A stretch of 38,728 nucleotides of DNA. It comes from Hepatocystis sp. ex Piliocolobus tephrosceles. Its lineage: Eukaryota; Apicomplexa; Aconoidasida; Haemosporida; Plasmodiidae. Shown piece after piece: positions 1 through 10,005 of the stretch (position 1 is the first letter of the stretch; each line of letters starts with the position of its first letter). The notes under the pieces are model-generated. The model ran no database searches, was not told the DNA's origin, and saw only the letters and a program-made list of their open reading frames with translations. The stretch spans positions 1-38,728 of the forward strand of contig CABPSV020000051.1 in assembly GCA_902459845.2 (NCBI GenBank). Direction: 5' to 3'. The position numbers and the translations under genes were made by a program.

Positions 1-74
<74 letters not shown>

Positions 75-75
75 C
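1..75 (+). repeat. (AAC)25 microsatellite encoding poly-Asn
   Basis: There are 25 uninterrupted AAC triplets at the window edge, followed by three GAC-AAC pairs. The array is in frame with the RAP-like gene, so it encodes poly-asparagine and then Asp-Asn alternation. All codons are AAC, whereas elsewhere in this window Asn tracts use mostly AAT. This is consistent with recent slippage expansion of one triplet. Confidence 0.95.
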
Positions 76-3000
76 GACAACGACAACGACAACATTACCA
101 CTTCGATAAAAACAATTTACTTCAAATTAATTGATAAAAGTTTAAATATCTTTAACATAATACCAGTTCGTAGTGTAAGTTTAATTTTGAATAGTATGTT
201 AAAATTACATTTTTATCATACTGGTTTTATTATTTTATTTTTTAAAAATATAAAAAAAATAATACATGAAAGTAATAGTATTGATATTAGTATACTTTAT
301 CATTTTTTTATTAATTTAAATGAACCTAATAGCATATATATAGAAAGTGAAAACGATAGTAGCAGTATTAATAAACAACTAATCTTAAACCACTTTTTAT
401 GTAAAATATATGAACATGTTTCTATATTTGAAATCCAAAGTATATCCTGTATAATAAGATGTAATAAGAAAATTGTAAAACAGTTATGTGTTGATAAAAC
501 TGTTAGGAACTATTTTTGGAACGATATGACAATGGAGAAAAACGATGATTACGATATTTGTCGTATTAATAAGATGAGTGGTAATAATGAGATGAATGGT
601 AATAATAAGATGGTGTCTGAAATAAAAAAAAATATGTATAAAAATACTAAGTTGGTAAAAAAAGAAAACGTAGAAAAAATAAGCGTTATTAATATTGGAA
701 AAGATGATAAAGAAGTGGAAAATAACAACAGTATATTACAAACGAACTTAAATTTGATAAAAAAAATAAATATTGAATTAAAAAATTCTTTTTATATAAA
801 AATGTCATGTAGTAATATTCAACAACTGTGTAACATATTAGAAGATATGGAATATTTTGATTTAATTGATAATAATTGTTATTATGATGTGTTTAATTTG
901 TTAAAACAACCTAAACATATATATAAATTTAAAAGTATTGATTATATTAATATATTTAATATTATTAAAAATAAAAATAATAAATCTAATAATGTATTAT
1001 TACCTTTGTCTCATTTTTCATTTATTTTTAATGAACTAAAAGAAATAAATTTTGAATATTTTACTAACCAAGATTTAAGTGAAATAATAAAATTGTTATA
1101 TTATTTTAAAAAAGTATATCATTTGAATTTTTGTATGAACAAGTCAGAATTTTCTCTAAACAAACGGGATCTTAATAAAATAACATCAACTCCTACTTTA
1201 GTATACATTATGTATGAGCTCGCATTGATTAATAAAACTAACGACGTTATGAATTCGTTAAAGAACAAGTTATTTGATGTTATAATTCAGAGGATAATTA
1301 TGTATACAGATATATATTCGACAGAAGATAAGTTATTAAGTAATAGCAGATTAGGAACAATAAGGCAGATATATCCATCCGATATAGTGAAAAGCAATAA
1401 TTGTGTAACGAACTTACTAACAATTGAATCAAATGAAAAAGTAACATTTTATGACCCAATTATGATAAGTGAATATATTTTATTATTAAAATGTATAGAG
1501 ATACTATTAAATAAAAAAGAAATAAATAAAAAATTACTACAAAATAACAATTTTTTTATAAATAGATATAAAAACATTTTTTTATGTCCTTTAAACTTTG
1601 AAAAGTATAAAGATTATGTTTTGTATAAACTTATAATATTAGGTAAGATAAAATTTAATAATTTTGTTATTTTTTTACATTTGTTAAAAAATATATTAAT
1701 ATTATCACCCACATTTAATATTAAATATATTTTATTATTTTTAAAAGGATTATATTCATGCTTTTTTTTTATCAATAAAAATAACTATTTAATTTTTGAA
1801 CGTACCTTAGATTATTTAAGTTTTTTAATAGTATGTCAGGATCATATTTTTTTTAAAAAAAAAAAAGTCGATTTTGAGCAAGACGTTTATTATAAAACAT
1901 TTAAGCATAAGTTGGAAAATGTTTTATATGAACAGAAATACATTATTGATTATGTTAGTAAGGAAAAAGTTATCGATCAAAATGTTAACAATGTACATGT
2001 AATAAAATTGTATAGAGAAATTGAAAAAATAATAGAAGATAATTATTGTTTTACAAGTGATTTACAAAATGGAGCAAACGAATTAAAAGGCGCCATAAAT
2101 GAAAATAAAATAAAAAGGAGTAACATAAAAAGGAGTGACATAAAAAGGAGTGACATAAAAAGGAGTAACATAAATAATAGTATAAATAAATGTAGTATAA
2201 ATAATAGTAGTATACATAATAGTAGTATAAATAATAGTAGTATAAATTACCAAAATGAAAAACATGACAGTTTATTGAATGATAGTTATACAAAAATAAG
2301 TATTGCAGATTGTGCTAGTATTTTATATTACTTTCAAAAATTAAATTATATAAACCTTGATATAGTTAAACTAATTTTAAAAAATATATATCCTAATATA
2401 ATTTTTTTACAGAATCATAATATTATAATTAAATTAATCAATGGATTTAGTTTTATTAAAAATATCGATAAAGAATTTAGTTCGTTTAATAGTGTTATGA
2501 ATAAATTGTTTTTTCGTTTTTTTATTTTACAAGAGAGGGACAGTAGTAGCACAAACGTCATGGATAATGAAAGTGATATAGTAAATAACAATTTAAAAAC
2601 TGAAGAATGTGCCAAATTGTTTTATGTAGTTACAAAATTATGTATAAATAATGAATTAAAAAATATGTATATTCGTAAATTTATACTACTTAAATTAGAA
2701 CATATGTTAATAAAAAATGACATAAATATAAACACTATCCATTTACTATTTAAAGGTTTTAAAAATATGATTCCGCATAGATATATTATCTTAATTGAAT
2801 GTGTTTTAAAAATAATTCATAAACTGATAAAGGAAGAAATTAATGGAAATAATATAAAACAGGTGAAAAATAAAATTATAACACAAGTAATGAATAGTCC
2901 AAAAGAACATATTTTTTCTTTTACATTATTAGAAGCATATTTTACTACAATACCAAAATTAATAAATTTCACAAGTAACATAAGTTGTATTACTAGTGGT

Positions 3001-4143
3001 ATATATATAAATACTACCAATATATTATTTGATATGTTACAAGAGCAGTTGTTAGTACTATTTGATAATAATGCTAGTCCTACTACTATAAATAAAAAAC
3101 AGTTACAAAAAAAACTAATAGAAACAATTGTATCTTTTATGAATTCCTCCTTTTACTACATACCTTTTTTTGAATCATATCCGAAACTAGTTTTATATAT
3201 TTTGGAATCAAAAGAATTATTATCTATTGACGAATATTGTTTATTTTTATTAAATTTAAAATATTTTTCTAAAAACTTATTAACAAGTGAGAACTTTAAT
3301 TTGATAAACGAAAATAAAAAAAATAAACTTCTCCATGAAATTAATGAAAATTTAAAAGTGTTTTGTAATGACTATAATAATCATAAATTTATTTCAAACA
3401 TAATATGTGATAATGACAAAACAAATGAAAATGTAAATAATAAAAGGAATAAATATGATTTTACTTTTAATAAAAAAAAAGTTGTTTTTTTAGATACTGA
3501 GGATGACAACGAACAGGAAGTTGCTTCAACGGAGTATAATTATGTAGATATAAACAATTTATATAAAAATGTTAACAATGATAAAAGTTATGTTTTTGAG
3601 CAGTACAAAAGGGGTGGTAGTAGTAGTGGTGGTGATGACAGTACTGACAGAAGCCATATTGACAAAGATGAGGGGGTCATGCAAAATAACACATATGGAA
3701 CAAAAGAAAAAAAACAAAAAAAAAAAGTTGTAAACGAATTCGAAATTATTTTAAATAAATATGCCTATTGTCAAAATTGTAAGGAAAATAAAATAGAGAT
3801 TAGTAAAAATATAAGAATTTTTACATTTATGGTTAAATATATTGATTTAAAAAAAAAAATTATATTCGAATTTTTATCTGAAGAAGATTACTTTATAGAG
3901 GCAGATGATTCATGTGTAGAACTATTACCTTCTGTTTATTTACGTTTGTTATTTTTACAGAAACTAAAATTTTATGTAGTCCGTATGCCTTTTTATGAAT
4001 GGAATAAATGTTATGGTAGATTGGAAAAGGTCAAAGAAATTTACCATAAATTGCTAAATGTTACAAATGATAGTAATGAGGAGTATGTTAATCAGGTAAA
4101 TAACAAAACTTACATTTATTCTTCCATTGGTCGTTATGAATGA
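1..4143 (+). CDS. RAP-domain-like protein, 5' partial
   Basis: The frame stays open from base 1 (25 AAC Asn codons, then an Asp/Asn stretch) to the TGA ending at 4143, giving about 1,380 visible residues. The true start lies upstream of the window, so the first in-frame ATG (196) is probably internal. Most of the protein is Lys/Asn/Ile-rich helical sequence with short low-complexity inserts, including NIKRS- and NNSSI-type repeats at 2101-2262. The last ~100 residues (about 3770-4060) resemble a RAP domain: 'IIFEFLSEEDYF', then 'YLRLLFLQKLKFYVVRMPF' followed by YEW, matching the family pattern of a Lys/Arg-Leu-rich helix, a '-YVV-I/M-P' strand and 'EW'. Apicomplexan RAP proteins are an expanded family thought to bind organellar RNA, mostly mitochondrial. 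That role here is inference. The N-terminal targeting region is not visible. No intron is needed in the visible part. Confidence 0.7.
2101..2262 (+). repeat. Coding 15-bp repeats (NIKRS / NNSSI units)
   Basis: Degenerate 15-bp units inside the RAP-like gene encode pentapeptides of the type N-I-K-R-S/D, then N-N-S-S-I. The unit length is a multiple of three, so the frame is kept. This is an expandable low-complexity insert of the kind common in Plasmodium proteins, with no recognised function. Confidence 0.8.
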
Positions 4144-4915
4144 CTTAGTTTATACAGATATAAAAAAAAAATAAAATAAAAAAAAAAAGAACAAAACAGC
4201 TGAAGCTTACGTGCAAAAGCTTTAATCCCATTTTTAACTTTTGCTTTGTTATTTTTTTTCTTTTTTATTATTTTTCCTTTTTAATTTTGTACCTTTTTAA
4301 TTTTGTACCTTTTTAATTTTGTACCTTTTTAATTTTGTACCTTTTTAATTTTTCACCTTTTTAATTTTTCACCCTTTTATTTTTTTCCCCTTTTATTTTT
4401 TCCCTTTTTAATTTTTCACCCTTTTATTTTTTTCCCCTTTTATTTTTTCCCTTTTTAATTTTTCCCTTTTTAATTTTTCCCTTTTTAATTTTTCCCTTTT
4501 TAATTTCCACTTATTTTCACTTATTTTCACTTATTTTATTTTATTTTTTTCGTCACCTTTTGATCACCATTTTAAGCTTCATTTTTAACAACTTTACTTT
4601 TATTGTTTGTGTACACAATACTTTTAAGACTATTTTTTTTTATGTTGTTTTGTGAAAAAAAAAAAAAAAAAAATACTTTTTTTAAAAAAAATTTTTATTT
4701 TTTTTTAAAACAAAGTACTACAGTATAATACAACACGATACAATATAATTAGCATAAACTAACTTTTCACTAATACTCTTTTTAAAATTAACCTATATTT
4801 GCAATTTATACAACATGTGTGCTCGTGCTCACTGAGTATAATTAAAAAAAAAAATAAAAATAAAAATAAAAAACTATATACATGTAGATGCATATCCAAA
4901 TGTAAATATAAGGAT

Positions 4916-4954
<39 letters not shown>

Positions 4955-4964
4955 GCACATATAA
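4144..4964. other. Intergenic region between RAP-like and glyoxalase-like genes
   Basis: This holds the 3' flank of the RAP-like gene and the 5' flank of the glyoxalase-like gene. It contains a T-rich minisatellite (4275-4505), an A19 run near 4656, and a (TA)n/(GTAT)n tract around 4920-4955 just before the downstream start. No coding exon was recognised; short open frames here are low-complexity shadows. Confidence 0.8.
4275..4505. repeat. T-rich minisatellite with 15-16 bp units
   Basis: Successive units are of the type CCTTTTTAATTTTGTA, drifting into CACCTTTTTAATTTTT and CCCTTTTTAATTTTT variants. A higher-order 47-bp duplication is visible: the segment beginning CACCCTTTTATTTTTTTCCC at 4370 recurs at 4417. 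The array lies directly downstream of the RAP-like stop codon and is probably in its 3' UTR. Confidence 0.85.
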
Positions 4965-5340
4965 ATGACTCTAATGGGACTGTTTCTACCTTTGTTATTT
5001 CATTTGTTTTTGTTTTTTTTTCAAACATCCCAATCTTTGATCGCTTCAAAGAAAAACTTAGTTTACTTTATGTACAACCATAACAATGTTAGAAAAAAAG
5101 AAAAATATATTTGCACAAAACTAAATTGTAAATTGGAAGGTATAGAATATAAAGTTAAGGATTTGAATAAGTCAATTGATTTTTATAAAAATGTGTTAGG
5201 TTTTAAAGAATTAGAAAGAAACACGAATTTTGTCAAAATGGTACTAGATGTAAAGGATGCATATATAAAATTAATACAAAAGGGAGAGCAAAATATGATC
5301 ATACCAGAAGTAAGTCCATAATTACATGTTTACAGGCAAC

Positions 5341-5380
<40 letters not shown>

Positions 5381-5549
5381 TTATGTGTACATAATTTGTC
5401 GCTTCATTTTTCCACAACAGCATGCGTTTTTAGGATTAGGTATAAATTCAAAAAAATTCGAAATAAGTAAAACCAAAACATATGAAGGAAAGGTAGAAGA
5501 AGAAATTGAAAAAAGACCTATCACTGCTTGTATATTACCAGATGAAGAC

Positions 5550-5588
<39 letters not shown>

Positions 5589-6461
5589 ATGAGCATTTGA
5601 AATATTAAAAAAAATATATGTTTATTCTAGCTTTATAACATTAAAAATGTGTAAACAGTGTATATTTTTGTTAGTGGTTCTTACAATAATAACAATAATA
5701 ATGATAATAATTTTTTTATAAATATTGCAGGCACAAGAAAGGAAGTACTGGACCAACTGCTTTATAACAGACCCAGACGGTTATGGTATAGAAGTGGTAT
5801 TACAGGAGGAAACTGATGAAAATAAGCTCGACAGGGTTTGCAAATATATATGTACAAATCATACATACTATATTGTTAATATTTGTGTACACAATCCGAT
5901 TTTTGCACATTTGTCCTCTTTTACCTATTAATTTGTTCAATCATTTGTCTATTCATTTATTTATTAATTTATTTATTTGTTTTATTATTTTTATTTATTT
6001 TTTTTTTTTTCTGTTGTTATTGTTAAACTTTTCAGATTAGGCTTTTTACAACATCAACAAAAGATGCGCAAAAGTTTTATTCCGATATTTTAGGATTCGA
6101 GGTACATATAATAATTGTGCATATGCACACAATCTAGCAACATTTTTTTTTTTTTTTTTTATTATATTTTGTCTAAGTTCTTTTTCATTTTATTTTTTCA
6201 TTTTACTTTTATTTTATTTTTTTTTAGCTAATAAAAATACAAAGCCATTTAAACGAAATTTCTTATCCATGGAATATTTATGGAGGAATGAGTTATTTTT
6301 TTTCTTCTAAAAAAAATAAAACAATATTACAAATGGCTTATGCTTATGATGAAGATAAGGTTAGTTAGAGGTTTTTGTTATTACTGCTATAGTAATGTAT
6401 TTGTTTATACAAACCATTCCAACATATATGCATATTATCACTCTAACATATACTGCATATA

Positions 6462-6495
<34 letters not shown>

Positions 6496-6689
6496 TTTTA
6501 AAACTATCCTCTCACTTTCAGCTTCACATGGGAAATTCCTTAGGCAATTTGATTATAAGTATTGAAGATTTAAATATTGTAGAAAAAAAACTAAATGAAA
6601 ATAATTTAAAAATAGTCAAGACCGATGATGGCATTAATGTTAAAGACTTGGATGGATATAGTGTTCGTTTGGAAGGAATTACAAAATAA
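4965..6689 (+). CDS. GILP: Glyoxalase-I-like protein, probably organelle-targeted (GILP-like), 6 exons
   Basis: Exons, built by hand: 4965-5309, 5421-5549, 5731-5835, 6036-6101, 6228-6359, 6522-6689. All junctions are phase 0 with GT...AG borders, giving 314 aa. The start ATG directly follows an in-frame TAA (4962-4964). The N-terminus has a hydrophobic signal-like core (LPLLFHLFLFFF, residues ~8-19), then a basic, Asn/Lys-rich stretch, which fits bipartite apicoplast targeting. The mature part is a tandem of two glyoxalase/VOC modules: 'VKDLNKSIDFYKNVLGF' with 'DPDGYGIEVV', then 'STKDAQKFYSDILGF' with 'DLDGYSVRLEG'. P. falciparum has an apicoplast glyoxalase-I-like protein (GILP) besides cytosolic GLO1, and this gene fits GILP. 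Compared by eye with human GLO1, most metal-ligand positions are not conserved, so lactoylglutathione lyase activity is doubtful. Domain confidence is high; targeting is inferred. Confidence 0.87.
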
Positions 6690-7091
6690 TCTAAGTAGTA
6701 AAAATTATTTTTGCCTTTATTAATCATTAAAATGTGTATATATGTGTGGGTGTACATATATACGCACTTATACTGTAAATATTTTACATTGACAAAATGT
6801 CAATTTTTAGCAAAAGCCATTTTTTTTTTAAATTTATGTCAATGTTAATCAATAATAATGAACGTTCATAAATATTACTAAAAAAGAAAAAAAAAAAAAA
6901 AAAAAAGTAACAATAGTAGTGCCATAAAACACGTAACAAAAGGGCATAATAAAATAAAAAAAATCATACAAAATCATATAAAAAAACACACACACATACA
7001 GAAGTTCCTGAATTGATTTTGATTTACTCCGTCTTCTCTTTGTTTTTCTTTCTTCTTACATGTCCTTTATTTTTTTTATTTTTTTTTTATT
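6690..7091. other. Convergent 3' flanks, non-coding
   Basis: This separates the ends of the glyoxalase-like gene (+) and the helicase-HNH gene (-). It contains an A-rich run near 6885-6906 and pyrimidine-rich sequence near 7030-7090. I see no gene here; it presumably holds both 3' UTRs and polyadenylation sites. Confidence 0.8.
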
Positions 7092-9808
7092 TTATTTTTT
7101 TAAGTCTTGCTTGGTTTTTTTTTTGTGACAAAATGCACATATGGTTTGTAAATTGTCGAAAGATGCTTGTCCACCGCCTTTACAAACAGGGAGTATATGA
7201 TCTACCTGCCATACATCCCCATCTAATAAATTTGAAAACATTTTTTTTAAGTGTTGTACATTTTCAATAAAGAGTGGATATTTTTTTATAAAATAGTCTA
7301 TTTTTTCATCAATTGGCATATATTTTAGATTAGTCATTTCTTTAATTAATTTTGTAGAATCTAATTTACAAATAGCACAGACACCTTTATCTCTTTCATA
7401 TATTAATCGTCTTATACTACAAGAACTTTTTTTAGAAAAATATAATTGTCTACAATAACCATCACAAAATAAATTATTTTCATTACATATAATAATTTTT
7501 TTGATATTATTTTTGTTTAACTTAATTGTATTAATATCTTTGATTATTTTTTCTGTTACTTGTGGATCTGAACTGTTTTTTTGTATATATTCAATAAGAT
7601 TATTTTCTTTATAAAAAAAAAGTTTATTTTGTGTATTAGGTAATGTATTTTTACAATATAAGCATTTTACTGTGTCATTGTTTTCATCATATTCTTGAAA
7701 ATAAGAAACTTCAAATTTACCTTTAAAACTGTTTTCTAAGTAAGCCTTTACATAAGTCTTATCATCATAAGTAACATTTTTTATATATCTTTCAAAAATT
7801 AAGGATTCGTTTTTTGTTTTCTTCGTGTTAATATGATTAAGTATGGATATATTAATGTCACTTTTTTTATTTTCAATTAGTTTTTTTTTGTATGTATTTA
7901 ATTTGTTGTAATTTTGTAAAAATTTGTATGCGCATCTTTTCATCCTATTCGCTTTTTCTTCTTTCATACTTTCCAAATCATTTATATAAAAATTGTTTTT
8001 TTTTTTATTACCTATATAAACATGTATCCGATTAGTTAACACATTTATTTGGAATAAGTATTTTTTTTTTTTCTTTACTTTTGTGCATGTTTGTTCGCAT
8101 TGTTTTTTATAACTCTTATCAGAAGATGTTTCTTTTGATTTATCGTTTAAGCATAAAAAATTGTTTTGTTTGTAGCATTCTACACTTGTATTTAAATTTT
8201 TAACATTTTCATAATCACTTTGATATTCAACAGTTTCTTTTTTATCACTACTATTTGTATTTATCACGTGTTTATATTCATTCATAGGTTTTGCATTATT
8301 AATCTCGTTTATAACGTTATAGTTAAACTTCTCATAAAATAAATCATTACCTTCATAACAAGTACCATCAACGGTAGATCTGGTACTATGTGCACATAAA
8401 ACAAACCTTTTCCATGTTTTTTCATCACTTCCTAAACCATTTTTTAATAAAAAATAAAAAACAAAAGTATCATATAGTTGATTTCGTCTGAATAGTCGAG
8501 CCTCGCATTGTTGTAAATGAAAAAAATCAATTGGAAATTCAATAAAAAAACATAAGTTACAAAAACTAAAATCAAGACCATGAGTAACAGAACAAATAGT
8601 TAATATTCCATAATAACAGTTACTTGTGTTTTTAAAATAATTTATTTTTTCGAGTTTTTCTTTTTCGTTTAAGCTTCCGTTTAATACTACATAATCGATA
8701 CTTTTGTTTGGGGAGGTACTAGTTGTGTCACTTTCAAGTTTGTCATTTTCAAGTTTGTCATTTTCAAGTTTGTCACTTCCAAGTTTGTCATTTTTAATTG
8801 TATTATGCATATTTGTATAATCATTATTGTCATATTTTTTTTTTTTTTTTGACATTATTTTAAGTAATTGTTCTTCTATACATTTGCAAACTATTAAATG
8901 GTAACAGAAAATTATTTTTTTTTTTGTAGGGAAATATGTTTCCATATATTCAAGAGCGTTTACAATTTTCGATAACCCTTCTTCTTCTTTCTTGGATTTA
9001 ATATTAACGTGAAAAAAGTCATTTAATTTTTGTCTATTTGTTGTGTTGTCAGTGTTGTCGTGTTTGTCAGTGTTGTCGTGTTTGTCAGTATTGTATTTGT
9101 CAGTATTGTATTTGTCAGTATTGTGTTTGTCAGTATTGTCATTTTTTTCAATGCTTTCGTTTTTGTCTAAAATTTTTCTACTACTATGAATTGAACTCTT
9201 ATCATGGTCCTCTATAAAAATTGGGGTTGGAAATTGGAATGTAGTGTTATGTTGCGTTTTGGTATGCTGAGTGTTGGTATGCTGAGTGTTGGTATACTGA
9301 GTGTTGGTATACTGAGTGTTAATGGCAGTAGTCTCATTTGGTAAAAATATAAAATATCGTTTCAAATTAATAAAATTGTTTTTAAAAATTATTTTTATGT
9401 TTCTTCTTATCATAACTATTTTTTTTAAAAACAAAGAGAACTCCCATGATCTTAAGTTTTCTTCATAAATTTTTTCTCCTCTGTGAATATATTTTTTACA
9501 GCACTCTTCACCAAAAACATATTTATTTTTAAAAAATAATTTATTATTATTAATTAGATATTTTATTTGGTGGAAAATATTTATGGGTCTATTCACTGAT
9601 GCTGTACCACTTAAAAGAATAACATATTTACTGTTTATTATTTTGTTTTTTAATTTTTTTGATAATTGACTTTGTTTACCATATTGTACTGTTCTAATAT
9701 GATGGGTTTCATCAACTATTACTAGTTTGAATTCGATTTGTTTTAATACGTTGTATAACCTTTTGTATATGTCGAAAGAGACTATAATGATTCTGCAAGT
9801 AGGGAGTG

Positions 9809-9849
<41 letters not shown>

Positions 9850-9971
9850 CATATGTATGTAAAAATACGGATGTATATGCATAATATGTGTATACTAACA
9901 TAATTAAATGTACGACTTTTTGTTTTTGTTTATTTTTCAATCAGTCTCTATCTGTCTTTCTTCTTCTCTTC

Positions 9972-10005
<34 letters not shown>

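Noticed and set aside
187..195. Start of the first gene at 187
   Set aside because: The codon there is TTG and the frame is open back to base 1, so the gene begins outside the window.
5385..5600. Standalone small gene ending in poly-Lys
   Set aside because: It is exon 2 of the glyoxalase-like gene read through its GTAAAA donor into the intron's poly-A run.
7013..7270. 85-aa plus-strand frame rich in Phe/Leu
   Set aside because: Antisense shadow of the conserved HNH domain end and its T-rich 3' flank.
9005..9045. PIP-box-like 'RQKLNDFF' in the helicase gene
   Set aside because: It aligns with the lobe-linker segment of SMARCAL1-type helicases (LLLFF before the second lobe) and lacks the first Gln in the right register, so it is not evidence for PCNA binding.
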